DNA of 64,000 bases from positions 1 to 64,000 of the forward strand of contig DATJUX010000019.1 in the NCBI GenBank assembly GCA_035502095.1, written 5' to 3'. Positions 1 to 8,044 of this stretch are shown piece by piece; the stretch's first letter is position 1, and the number at the start of each line of letters is the position of its first letter. Source of the stretch: JAKANT01 sp035502095. Its GTDB lineage: Bacteria; Pseudomonadota; Gammaproteobacteria; Burkholderiales; Burkholderiaceae_F. The position numbers were made by a program, and so were the translations under genes. The notes below the pieces were generated by a model. It searched no databases. It was not told where the DNA came from and was given only the letters and a program-made list of their open reading frames with translations.

Positions 1-113
1 TGCTGCTCGAGCAGAACGACGAGTGGCAATTGCAGCGCCGCTACATGCAACTTGAGGGCTTGCAGCAACTCACCGACAATCAACCCGCGAGGCTATCCGC
101 CGTGATGAGCTGA
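1..113 (+). CDS. IS256-family transposase, C-terminal end (5' part outside the window)
   Basis: The frame is open from the window edge to a TGA at 111-113 and encodes about 36 residues. They include LLEQNDEW...RRYM and end in LSAVMS. This matches the usual C-terminus of IS256-type (mutator-like) DDE transposases, which end with an LLEQNDEW..QR.RYM segment followed by a short tail. The catalytic residues lie outside the window, so activity cannot be judged. The 3' flank (positions 114-180) looks like the end of such an element. Family assignment rests on this short motif only. Confidence 0.7.
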   Translation, partial: LLEQNDEWQLQRRYMQLEGLQQLTDNQPARLSAVMS

Positions 114-180
114 GCACTGAAAGCCTCAACCTTCGAGCTGTGGATTTACACCACTCGCGGGGACACGACCCGCCGCGTGG
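1..180 (+). mobile_element. Right end of an IS256-like insertion sequence
   Basis: The transposase tail is followed by a short non-coding stretch containing GTGGATTTACACCACT and GGGGACACGACC. That resembles the terminal region seen downstream of many proteobacterial IS256-family transposases. The exact terminal inverted repeat and target duplication cannot be fixed, because the left end is outside the window. The right boundary given is therefore approximate. Confidence 0.5.
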
Positions 181-561
181 ACAGTACCGCCCAGTTTCCC
201 GCTCGGTTGACCTGAGTCAAGGCGGCTTCACAGGATCAAAATCGTGCAACGAGGGTGTCGACGTGTTCGGGACCGCGACCTGCCGCAACACGCGACCTGG
301 CCCGGATATTCATGCAGGAGGCGGGCGCACCCATACTGGGCTTGGACGAATGCCGATATTGCGTCCGCCTCGGCGCCCCATTCCAACTGACCAGCTGAAC
401 TCGTGAGTGCCGATAAGGCAAGGCGAACGTGTGCGCGTTCTCCTCGAGCATCGCCAACTAGCGGGGATCCAGTTCGAGGCCGCTTGATCCAACGCAAACC
501 TGGAATGCCACGCCCGCGTAGGGTTGGTAACGAGTATGTGAGAGACACTCGTGCGCGACGC
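181..561. other. Gap between the IS end and the first secreted paralog; no gene seen
   Basis: This stretch carries only short overlapping open frames with no recognisable domain. A frame continuous with the gene at 562 extends back to 403, but its residues are arginine- and proline-rich and lack homology-like features. I read it as untranslated leader, because a good signal peptide begins at 562. No clear sigma-70 promoter was identified. Confidence 0.4.
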
Positions 562-2226
562 ATGCCCCGGCCGCTGATTCTTCTTGCCGCTTCCCTCGTC
601 GCATTCCTGACTTCGGGTGTGCCGCTGGCGGCGGCGCAGGAGCAGACGGTGTGCACCATCACCGTCAATTCGCCTGACGAGAAGGAGGCGTTCCGGGCCC
701 ATCTGCCCAAGGCGAAGTACCGGTTCGTCGAGCTGGTCGAGCGCGGCCGGCCAGACTGGCTCGCATCGGCCTGTCGCGCCTCGGTGGCGTGCGACGTGCT
801 CATCATCTCGGCGCATTTCGACGGGGGCGACGCTTTCTTTTCCGACAAGCTCGACGTCAACGAGAGTCTGACCGTCACGGAGCTCGAGCGCGTGTCGTGC
901 AGCGACTCGTGCCCGACCCTGTTCTCCCGCCTCAAAGAGGTCTACGTGTTCGGCTGCAATACGCTGAACCCCGAGCCGCAAAGCGGCGCGTCGGCGGAGA
1001 TCGTGCGCAGCCTCGTTCGCGAAGGGCATTCTCCGCAGGAGGCCGAGCGCCAGCTGCACGCTTTGAGGGCTGCACACGGCGAGAGCAGTCGTGACCGCAT
1101 GCGCCAGATCTTCAACGACGTGCCGGTGATCTACGGTTTTTCGGCCACGGCACCATTGGGCCCGATCGGCGGTGCCACGCTGGAGCGCTTCTTTCACGCC
1201 GACGGAGCGCGCGACGTCGGGCAGGGCCGTGCGAGCAGCCGTTTGCTCGGCTACTTCTCGCCGTTCGGTATGGCGGTGACACAAGGCATCACTGCCACGG
1301 ATCCCAACATCCAGTCGCGCGCCGACATGTGCCGGTTCGCCGACGAGCGTCTGACCACTGCGACGAAGCTCTCCTTCGTGCACGAGCTGCTGCGAGAGCA
1401 CATCGGCGAGGCGCGCCTGCAGCTCGATCGCATTCAACGCTTGACCGCTACCCTGGATGAGACGACTCGTCGCGAGCCCGCAGTGGCCGGGGTGCTGAAG
1501 GACATCGCGGGTGACCACGACGCGCGTGAGCGCTTTCTCGACTACGCGCGCCAGGCCGATCAGCCGTCTGCGCAGGTACGCCTGCTCAACGTGGCGCGCG
1601 ATGTCGGCTGGTTGTCCGAAGACGAGCGGCACGACGAGCTGTCCGCCATGCTGCGCGAGGTGCAGGCGCGCACGGTGCTTGGCGTTCCCGAGGTGAACTT
1701 CACCTGCACCCTGAATCAGGACGGCCGGCTCGACGGTGCGATCAACCGGCGTATCGCGCCGGCCAGCCTGGCGGACGACGCGGCGCACGCAGCCGTACGC
1801 GCCTGCCTGGGCAGCATGGAGGACCGCGCGCGCACGCTGCAGGCGCTGCTCAGCACCAATGAGGCCCAGGTGCGCATCGCACAGGCGTATGTCCGCTACA
1901 GGCCGATCACCGACCCTCTGGAGCTGCGGCGGTTCGCGCAGGGCATCGCCGGCATGCCGCCTGGCGCTGCGCAGGTCGGCGCACTGGAGGCGCTGGCGCG
2001 GCACTATGTGTCCGATCGCGAAGTGCTCGAGGCCCTGACGCAGCTGTATGCGCAGACACCGTCTTGGGCCGTGCAATCCGCGATCGCGGGCATCCTGATT
2101 CGCGCCGACCGCCGCGCGATCGCCAGCACAGAATTGCTGCGCACTTTGCAGGAGCGGCGCCTCCCCGCGCCGGCAGGCGAGCGCGAGATGATCGACGCGC
2201 TGATCCATCGGCTGCAGGCGTCCTGA
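562..2226 (+). CDS. Secreted protein with clan CD-like (caspase/CHAT-type) His-Cys domain, paralog 1
   Basis: I do not recognise a named family. The chosen ATG gives a 554-residue protein with a good Sec signal peptide (residues 1-25, LLAASLVAF core, cleavage near LAAA/QEQ). Residues about 28-190 show two hydrophobic strands, each ending in a candidate catalytic residue: VLIISAH (His85) and VYVFGC (Cys132). This is the clan CD arrangement of hydrophobic block-His then hydrophobic block-Cys. Seven further cysteines are shared with the paralog at 2363-4072 and suggest disulfides in the periplasm. Residues about 290-554 look like helical repeats (alpha-solenoid-like). The two genes are convergent and homologous over their full length. 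Peptidase activity is inferred from the motif layout only; a non-catalytic role is possible. Confidence 0.75.
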   Translation: MPRPLILLAASLVAFLTSGVPLAAAQEQTVCTITVNSPDEKEAFRAHLPKAKYRFVELVERGRPDWLASACRASVACDVLIISAHFDGGDAFFSDKLDVNESLTVTELERVSCSDSCPTLFSRLKEVYVFGCNTLNPEPQSGASAEIVRSLVREGHSPQEAERQLHALRAAHGESSRDRMRQIFNDVPVIYGFSATAPLGPIGGATLERFFHADGARDVGQGRASSRLLGYFSPFGMAVTQGITATDPNIQSRADMCRFADERLTTATKLSFVHELLREHIGEARLQLDRIQRLTATLDETTRREPAVAGVLKDIAGDHDARERFLDYARQADQPSAQVRLLNVARDVGWLSEDERHDELSAMLREVQARTVLGVPEVNFTCTLNQDGRLDGAINRRIAPASLADDAAHAAVRACLGSMEDRARTLQALLSTNEAQVRIAQAYVRYRPITDPLELRRFAQGIAGMPPGAAQVGALEALARHYVSDREVLEALTQLYAQTPSWAVQSAIAGILIRADRRAIASTELLRTLQERRLPAPAGEREMIDALIHRLQAS

Positions 2227-2362
2227 GCGGTGCCCGCGTGGACTAACGGCCTCGCGTGCGCTCAGTTGCGTGCGCGCCAGCCCGAGGAGGAGCCACCTGC
2301 AGATTACGGCAGCCGCGTGGAATGAGCCCGGAACCGTCCGGGTTGACGCCCCCAGCGCGGCG

Positions 2363-4072
2363 TCACGCTGTTTGCAGGAGTCGGATCAGCAAGTCGATGA
2401 CGTCCTTGCCATCGGGCGATTTCAGGCGGTATTGCTGCAACGAGCGCGCCAGGTCGGCCCGTTCCATCGACCTGTAGTCCGACCGGATGAGGATGTCGGC
2501 GATCGCACGCTGCACGTCGAGCGAGCGTGCCAGCGGGAAAAGCCGCACGATCTCCCGCAGGCTCTGCGGATCGACAAGGTGCTGCTTGGCCAGCGTCTGC
2601 AGCGCGCGCACTTGGGCGCCTGGCGTCGTCATGCGGCCGATGCCGCCCGTGACAGCGCGCACTTCGCCGACATCGGCCAGCGGGCGGTGGCGCAGGTAGA
2701 CCTGCGCGATCTCGACATCCTCCTCGCGTTCGCCCGTCAGCGCGCGCACGATGCGTTCATGGTGCTGCTCACTCCCAAGGCACGCCAGCACCGCCGAATG
2801 CGCCACCTCGCCGGGGCGCACGGCGCCGCTGGCCAGCACCCGCTGCGCAAGACGGGCATCGCGCAACTGAGGTGTCGCGCACACGAGGTCGACCTCATAC
2901 TTGCCCAGCGTGCTGCGCGCCATGCGATCGGCGATCATGCGCACGAATTCGTCCTGCTCCTGTGCCGCGGTCAGCCAGCCCAGTGTGCGTGCGAGTGCGA
3001 TCATGCGTGCCTGCACCGGCGCCTGGTCGACGTCGCGCGCGAACTCGAGGTAGCGCTCGCGTGTGCGCTGGTCGGCCTCGATCCTCGCAAGCGCCGCCTG
3101 GACGTCGGGACGCAATCGCTGCGCGGCGCTTATCGATGATGCGTAGTGCTCCAGGTAAGCTAGGAACATGCGCACGTGGGCCATGTCACGCTGCAGCACC
3201 TGGTGCATGAAGTCGACCTTCTCGGCGTCGCTGGGACGGTCATCGGCGAATGTGCACATGTCGCGGCGGAAACTCGCCTGCGGATCGGCCTCGTTCAGGC
3301 CGGCGACGCTGATCATCGAGGTCGGGCCGAACAGGCGCAACAACGTCTGGCTCGGCCGGCCGCTGGCCACTTCGCCGGCCGGAGCCGTCTGGAAATAGCG
3401 CTCTAGCAGCGGACCGGCGTAGTGGCCACGCGGCGCTTTGGACGAAAAGCCGTACAGCACCGGCACGTCCTTGAAGATCTGGCGCAGCCGCTCGCGGTTG
3501 CTCTCGCCGTAGCGTTCGTTCAGCAGCGTCGCCACGTGCTCGGCGTCTGCCTCCGAGTGACCGGCGCGCACGAGGCTGCGCAGGATCTCTCCAGTGGCGA
3601 CGTTGCGCGGTTCGGATTTCAACGTGTTGCAGCCGAACAGGTACACCTCCTTCAGCTGCGAGAACAAGGTGCTGCACGACGCGCTGCACGCGGCATGCTG
3701 CATCTCGTACACCGTCAGCGCCTCATGATCGTCGAAGCGGTCGGTGTAGAACTCGGTGCCGTCGTCGAAGTGGCCCGAGATGATCAGCGCGTCGCAGGTG
3801 ACGCCACGGCGGCACGCCTGAGCGAGCCAATCGGGCTGACCGCGCTGCACCAGCTCGACGAACCGGTATCGGTCACGCGGCAGGAAGCGCTGGAACGTGT
3901 CGCGTTCGTCGGCCGAGTTGATGGTGACGGTGCACACGGTTTTCGGCTCGGCCTTCACGACTGGCGCGGCCGCGCCGAACAGGCCGGCCAGCAGGACGGT
4001 CGACACGGCGGCAAGCTGGGGCAATCGTGGTTTCCGTACGCTTCGTATCGGTTGCACCATAAGACTGTCCAT
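2363..4072 (-). CDS. Secreted protein with clan CD-like His-Cys domain, paralog 2
   Basis: This is a full-length paralog of the gene at 562-2226. With the ATG at 4072 it has 569 residues; a second ATG at 4060 is also possible. An AGAGG sits just upstream of 4072. The N-terminus has a positively charged stretch and a hydrophobic core (VSTVLLAGLFGAAA), with a likely cleavage before AEPKTVC. The candidate dyad is LIISGH (His101) and VYLFGC (Cys148). The His-Cys spacing of 47 residues is identical to paralog 1. Conserved cysteines occur in the same places (ACR..TCD, ACSASC, DMCTFAD, ACLGS). The C-terminal half is helical and repeat-like. The pair is tail to tail with 136 bp between stops. Function is unknown, and a peptidase-like role is inference. 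Confidence 0.75.
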   Translation of the reverse strand: MDSLMVQPIRSVRKPRLPQLAAVSTVLLAGLFGAAAPVVKAEPKTVCTVTINSADERDTFQRFLPRDRYRFVELVQRGQPDWLAQACRRGVTCDALIISGHFDDGTEFYTDRFDDHEALTVYEMQHAACSASCSTLFSQLKEVYLFGCNTLKSEPRNVATGEILRSLVRAGHSEADAEHVATLLNERYGESNRERLRQIFKDVPVLYGFSSKAPRGHYAGPLLERYFQTAPAGEVASGRPSQTLLRLFGPTSMISVAGLNEADPQASFRRDMCTFADDRPSDAEKVDFMHQVLQRDMAHVRMFLAYLEHYASSISAAQRLRPDVQAALARIEADQRTRERYLEFARDVDQAPVQARMIALARTLGWLTAAQEQDEFVRMIADRMARSTLGKYEVDLVCATPQLRDARLAQRVLASGAVRPGEVAHSAVLACLGSEQHHERIVRALTGEREEDVEIAQVYLRHRPLADVGEVRAVTGGIGRMTTPGAQVRALQTLAKQHLVDPQSLREIVRLFPLARSLDVQRAIADILIRSDYRSMERADLARSLQQYRLKSPDGKDVIDLLIRLLQTA

Positions 4073-4484
4073 CACCTCTGGTCGCGAAAGCGGCGTAGGT
4101 TCAACTCGATGATACGGCGCGTCTCTCCGCTCCAAACCGCCGCTTTCCGCGCGAAAAGAACCGATTACGCCATGCTAGGTGTGCTTAGGCGGGTCCTGGA
4201 TTGGCGCCACCGCAGAACGCTGTCGCCACGTCTCCGGCCGCTTGCATCGGATCGATGCTGCGCCAACATCACGAAACTCACAGGCCGCCCAGGGGCGAGC
4301 TGCCCAAGCCCCCGACGACCGGCTCCGGCCACCTTATTCCGTGGTGGGAACGAAGCAGAACCGCACGGAGAGCCCCGCCCGACGCGGGTATCTGGCGGAG
4401 AGGGTGTCCTGTCAAGCCCCGTCCTGATTGGGTCTCCGAGCGGTTGCTGCTCCAGTCCGCCAGCTTGTCCCCCGCTAGCTCGCG
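4073..4484. other. Gap of about 410 bp with no convincing gene
   Basis: Short frames exist on both strands (for example 4165-4488 on the minus strand), but they are rich in Arg, Gly, Pro and Ser and show no motif. The only structure I can point to is the 14-bp copy of the tRNA-Ser end at 4393-4406, annotated separately. The upstream half should contain the promoter of the paralog that starts at 4072; no consensus is obvious. Confidence 0.4.
4393..4406 (+). repeat. 14-bp direct repeat of the tRNA-Ser 3' end (candidate attachment site)
   Basis: TGGCGGAGAGGGTG is identical, in the same orientation, to positions 9526-9539. Those cover the encoded CCA, the discriminator base and the acceptor-stem strand of the tRNA-Ser gene. 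A 14-base match is not expected by chance within 10 kb. Duplicated tRNA 3' ends are the usual footprint of tyrosine-recombinase integration. The match does not extend into the T arm, so this is a short core or a coincidental tRNA fragment. Confidence 0.5.
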
Positions 4485-4862
4485 TCAAAGCGGGTTAAGC
4501 AGAGGTTTTGCCCCGAGTACTGAACCGTCACGACATCGACGCTCAAGGGCATACGCCTGCTGGCTGGATTCCACAAACGCGAACTGGTACTCAAGTCGTT
4601 CGTGAATGTATCGTTTGGTCAACGTGTCTAGCGTTAGCTCGCCAGTTGCAAGCTTCGCTTGTTGGTCGGCAGAGATTGAAGGGATAACAAGGCGGTTCGC
4701 GACGTAGACGCAAAACTGGTCGCCGCTGAGTCGAGCGGCCGCGTGACTGCCGAGTCGTGCAACGAGCCCGTACTTGGGCTTTGCAGCGGCCACTGCCTTC
4801 TCGAACTCTCGGCCCGACATACCGCAGTAGATGAGCTGATCGCCGTCCCAGACCGCATACAC
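4485..4862 (-). CDS. GIY-YIG nuclease-like protein, N-terminus probably frameshifted
   Basis: The open frame from a GTG encodes 125 residues starting VYAVWDGDQLIYCGMSGRE, a GIY-YIG-like opening (VYAVWD...YCGMSGR). Later come the segments YGLVARL, FCVYVANRLV and the C-terminal ERLEYQFAF...ALERRCRDG, with a conserved Arg and Glu as expected of the fold. The frame stays open upstream of the GTG (IGPIGPFRQSPRG), so the protein is longer than the annotated start. In another frame an N-terminus beginning at a TTG at 4972 reads SGAPPFNERSLEILNASSFF. Adding one base in the A5 run at 4905-4909 (T5 on the coding strand) joins both into one frame of about 162 residues. This could be a real mutation or a homopolymer sequencing error. 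The substrate is unknown. Confidence 0.65.
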   Translation of the reverse strand: MYAVWDGDQLIYCGMSGREFEKAVAAAKPKYGLVARLGSHAAARLSGDQFCVYVANRLVIPSISADQQAKLATGELTLDTLTKRYIHERLEYQFAFVESSQQAYALERRCRDGSVLGAKPLLNPL

Positions 4863-5009
4863 GCCCCGCGGCGACTGCCGGAACGGCCCGATTGGGCCAA
4901 TCGGAAAAACGATGACGCGTTGAGAATTTCGAGCGATCGTTCATTGAAAGGCGGCGCACCCGAAGCCGACAAGTTCCTTTAGTCGAGGATCGAGCGTCCA
5001 GCGCCGAGC

Positions 5010-5165
5010 TTACGATTCGCGAACCACTTCGGTCGCCGGCTTGTCAATGCGGACCCCTTGGAACGACGGATGCCGCACGCGGCCTTCCCGCGTCCATTCG
5101 GTGAACTCGATCTCGACGACCATCTCCGGCTCGACCCCATCGTTCGCCGCCCGGTTTCCGATTTG
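5010..5165 (-). pseudogene. C-terminal remnant of an ATP-dependent DNA ligase (LigD type)
   Basis: About 50 residues read EPEMVVEIEFTEWTREG, then RHPSFQGVR, then DKPATEVVRES and a stop. This is the characteristic end of the ligase domain in bacterial LigD-type non-homologous end-joining ligases (the OB-fold C-terminal motif, usually V.P.LV.EV.F.EWT.DG.LRHP.F.GLR.DK). Everything upstream of this piece is missing. The frame instead runs without a stop into an IS3 OrfA-like segment at about 5351-5525. The ligase was therefore truncated, probably by insertion and deletion. No complete ligD or ku gene is present in the window. Confidence 0.65.
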
Positions 5166-5350
5166 AGCAGCGTCCCGGTTCCATCTCGCCCGGATCGAGG
5201 GCAGGCGTATCGACCCCCGGGTTCGGACCAGTGTTCTAGGGCATGTTGAAATTGGCAATTGCAGTCCCGTCCCCCTCCGGCATCGCAAATTGGCACACAG
5301 TCTTGTCTGCTTGGGGGAGGCATAGCTGTGAACCGCTTTGGTCCGTGACA

Positions 5351-5525
5351 CTCCAGTCTGTTTGAACTCCCGCACCTGGTCGGATTGCAGTCCAGCGTAT
5401 TGGTTCTTCCACCGGTAGTACGTCTGCTCGCAGATGACCCGCTGGATCAGCTCGGCGACCGGCATGCCGAGCTCCGCCTGCTTGAGCACTGCGACGATCT
5501 GCTCGACCGAGAAGCGCTTCCTCTC
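5351..5525 (-). pseudogene. IS3-family OrfA (helix-turn-helix) remnant
   Basis: The residues ERKRFSVEQIVAVLKQAELG, followed by PVAELIQRV.CEQTYYRWKNQYAG and QVREFKQ, form the N-terminal helix-turn-helix of OrfA in IS3-group elements. Homologs usually read KRFS.EQIV..LK.AE.G..V.EL.R..GISEQTFYRWK..Y.GL. One residue in the turn appears to be lost. The reading then leaves OrfA homology after FKQ, and no OrfB (the DDE domain) is present. The remnant is read through to the LigD fragment at 5010. It is a transposition scar, not a functional element. Confidence 0.65.
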
Positions 5526-5681
5526 AATAACAAACCCCCTTCGCCTCAAAGGCAATTGCCGAAAAACTCGCTCTCAGTTTGATACGAATTCCTCAGGGCA
5601 CATCAAAGAGACGTGAAACCTTGCTTATCCGGCGCTTGATCATCCGTGCCCGCCCGCGTCGAAAATGCTTACAACTCCCAA

Positions 5682-5702
5682 TTGTCAAGGGGAAAGTGAC
5701 AA
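5682..5702. promoter_or_regulatory. Inverted repeat upstream of the sigma-54-type promoter (candidate activator site)
   Basis: TTGTCA at 5682-5687 and TGACAA at 5697-5702 form a perfect 6-bp inverted repeat around a 9-bp spacer. The repeat is centred about 46 bp upstream of the -24 element at 5738. Bacterial enhancer-binding proteins bind such dyads. The regulator itself is not in the window. Confidence 0.4.
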
Positions 5703-5735
5703 CCTCGCACTTGGGAAATCAACCATTTACCGGCG

Positions 5736-5752
5736 TCGGCACATATGTTGCG
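5736..5752 (+). promoter_or_regulatory. Sigma-54-type -24/-12 promoter for the PEP-CTERM gene
   Basis: TCGGCACATATGTTGCG matches the sigma-54 consensus TGGCAC-N5-TTGC at every position except the first T-for-C-shifted base. The invariant GG (5738-5739) and GC (5750-5751) have the required 10-bp spacing. Transcription would start near 5763, leaving an untranslated leader of about 53 nt before the ATG at 5816. Sigma-54 control by the PrsK/PrsR pair is described for PEP-CTERM genes in related bacteria. Confidence 0.55.
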
Positions 5753-5815
5753 TTCGCAAACAATCGCGCCTACGAGCAAAGAGGAATTCAAGCTTTGTCA
5801 GACGGGAGGATGGCC

Positions 5816-8044
5816 ATGAGAGGTTGCGCGAGACTTCCAATTGGCACCTTTCTGAGCACGGTGGCCTTTCTTTGTTCGATCTATTGCGGATTTGCCGCTG
5901 CAGGGCCGCTTGTCTGGATCAACGACGGCGGGAACAACATACTGACGGTTGACACTGGGACTGGTGCAGTCACGACCGTTGCGAACGTCGCAGGCACTTT
6001 TCCTAATGGAATACTTCAAGACATTGCGCTGAGCGCGAGCGGCCAACTGTACGGCATCACGGGCAACTCGATGCTCTACCAGATCAACAGCAGTACAGGC
6101 GCAGCGACACTTGTTGGAACTACCGGCATCCCGACTGCGAATGCGCTCACATTTGGGCCTGATGGCACCCTCTACGCGGCCAGTAGCTCAAATTTCGTGC
6201 TTTACACGGTCAATACGACGACCGGAGCGGCCACAGGTCTACCTGGCTCGATGGGCACAGCGTCTGGCGGAGACCTCGCCTTCAACAATGGTCAACTTTA
6301 CCTGACCGGTTCAAATGACCAGCTAGTTCAGGTCGCGCTAGGTTCCGCCGTGAGCGGAAGGAACCTCGGCATGCTCGGCGCGAACATTGTTGGCACGCTA
6401 CCGGGTGGCGTCCTCCCAGGCTTTGGTGCGACCGGTCTCGCAACCGACTCCTCCGGCCGACTGCTCGCGACCGCTGGCAACACGATCTATCAGGTCAACA
6501 CTTCAAACGGTGCCTTCACGCCCCTTACGTCCTTCACTGGACCCGGACCCGGAGTTGAGGTTGCATTCGGCGCGACGGGCGCGTTGCAGTCGCCTTCGTT
6601 ATTCCAAACGCAGACATTCACGCCAAACGTGCCTCCTGCGCCAACGTCGACGGTTCCACTAGCTAGCCTGCCCTCGCCCAGCCACCCACTGTTAGATATA
6701 TTCAACTCGCTAGGCACCAACGATCCGCAGGTCGCTGCCGGAATTGCGGACAATGTCCATCGGCAGTTCATCCTGGATCAGATCGAGGCGCTGGAACAAC
6801 CAACGCCGTGTGGACTCTTCACGTGCCAAGCTTGGTCTCCTGTAACGAAGAACGCCATCAGCGTAGTAGCTAATGCATTGACGTTCGGAGGAGTGGCGCT
6901 TTCGACGCTGAATGCGCCTGTTGCAGCGACCTACGATTTGGCTTCGAATGTTGCGGCGTCCGCTGGCTTGTTTACGTGGTTACTACAGCCCCCTGATAAC
7001 CAGCAACTAATTTGGGCGAACAGAGCGGTCACGCTCCTCGACAACGCAACCGTGACCGGGACGACAGGAACGGTCTTGGGAGGCCAAGTCACAGTGGCCG
7101 GCGGCGCGGCGGGTTTGTTCGGCGTGGGTGCACTACTTGGCGCCGACCTCGTTCTATGGACGGACATAATCCCCAACGAACTGAGAGGCCTTAGCCAGGC
7201 TGACCCACCTGCCTCTCAATACACGACGCCAATTTCGATCTCCCTTCGGGTGATGCCATCTCTGACAGGAACCGGGATGCCGTCGCTCGATAGGTTTCTC
7301 ACCGACTTCACGAATGCCAGTTTGCAAACCTCCTTTTACCTAAACGCGCTGTTGGCAACGATCGACAGATTCAGCGCGGCGTACCAAGCTGGCGATGCAC
7401 AGAGCGCGCTTCTTCAACTCGAGACAATGCTCGTCTACTTGAACCTCTTGAAAGATGCGCTCGCCAATTCGCAAGCCCTCTTCGACGAGCTTCCGGGAAT
7501 GTTGCAGCTCGCGGGGCTAGCGAATACCGTCCCCGACCCTTTGGCTTATACGAATCTTCAGGACTATCTGAATACGAGCGGCATGCCGGTGAATCTGGTG
7601 CAGATGCTGTTGAGCGAGGGACAGTCGATGAGCGATATCTCCCTTCTCTACAGCAGCCTCGCGAGCATCGACACAGCGCTGCTTCCCGTTGGCTCTGATC
7701 TTTACGACGCGGCGGTCCAGGCTTCTATGCTCTTTGATCAAACCTTGGGGCCAATTGAAGGAACTGCAATTTCTTCAGTACCCGAACCACGAACCTTGAG
7801 TCTTCTGATAGCTGGAATATGCGCGGCCGGGCTGCTGCCCGTGCTAGCGCGACGACCGCGCACGGATCGAATCACCCGCCCTCCCACATCTCCAGCAACG
7901 GCTGTAGTAGTCGTTCGATCTCTTCCTCGCTCGGACCGCCGAGCCCCATGTCATCTGCGGCCCGCAGCGCCAATTCCATCGCCTCGTCGTCGCCGATCCC
8001 ATGCGCTCGTCGCACACTGTCCGCGTCGATTCCTATGTTGCTGA
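5816..8044 (+). CDS. PEP-CTERM sorting-domain surface protein with beta-propeller-like N-terminal half
   Basis: The start ATG is preceded by GGGAGGA at 5-nt spacing. The next upstream in-frame ATG (5810) overlaps that ribosome-binding site, so 5816 is preferred. The 742-residue protein has a signal peptide (MRGCARL, hydrophobic core, GFAAAG). Residues about 31-260 contain repeated D-x-G/NTTTGAAT-like units typical of beta-propellers. A helical middle follows, then the sorting signal at about 655-682: SSVPEPRT, a hydrophobic helix LLIAGICAAGLLPVL and ARRPR. The VPEP motif starts at 7778. Such proteins are cut by exosortase and anchored or released with exopolysaccharide. No exosortase gene is in the window. 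Unusually, the frame continues about 60 residues past the basic end, over an antisense frame, so the true stop may have been lost. GC content is lower than in flanking genes. Confidence 0.75.
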   Translation: MRGCARLPIGTFLSTVAFLCSIYCGFAAAGPLVWINDGGNNILTVDTGTGAVTTVANVAGTFPNGILQDIALSASGQLYGITGNSMLYQINSSTGAATLVGTTGIPTANALTFGPDGTLYAASSSNFVLYTVNTTTGAATGLPGSMGTASGGDLAFNNGQLYLTGSNDQLVQVALGSAVSGRNLGMLGANIVGTLPGGVLPGFGATGLATDSSGRLLATAGNTIYQVNTSNGAFTPLTSFTGPGPGVEVAFGATGALQSPSLFQTQTFTPNVPPAPTSTVPLASLPSPSHPLLDIFNSLGTNDPQVAAGIADNVHRQFILDQIEALEQPTPCGLFTCQAWSPVTKNAISVVANALTFGGVALSTLNAPVAATYDLASNVAASAGLFTWLLQPPDNQQLIWANRAVTLLDNATVTGTTGTVLGGQVTVAGGAAGLFGVGALLGADLVLWTDIIPNELRGLSQADPPASQYTTPISISLRVMPSLTGTGMPSLDRFLTDFTNASLQTSFYLNALLATIDRFSAAYQAGDAQSALLQLETMLVYLNLLKDALANSQALFDELPGMLQLAGLANTVPDPLAYTNLQDYLNTSGMPVNLVQMLLSEGQSMSDISLLYSSLASIDTALLPVGSDLYDAAVQASMLFDQTLGPIEGTAISSVPEPRTLSLLIAGICAAGLLPVLARRPRTDRITRPPTSPATAVVVVRSLPRSDRRAPCHLRPAAPIPSPRRRRSHALVAHCPRRFLCC

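Noticed and set aside
310..2208. Long minus-strand open frame opposite the first secreted paralog
   Set aside because: It is an antisense shadow with Arg/His/Leu-rich composition and no signal or motif. The plus strand has a signal peptide and a full-length homologous partner.
4165..4488. 107-codon minus-strand frame in the gap before the GIY-YIG gene
   Set aside because: Its composition is Arg/Gly/Pro/Ser-rich with no motif, and it overlaps the tRNA-like repeat. There is nothing to support it as a gene.
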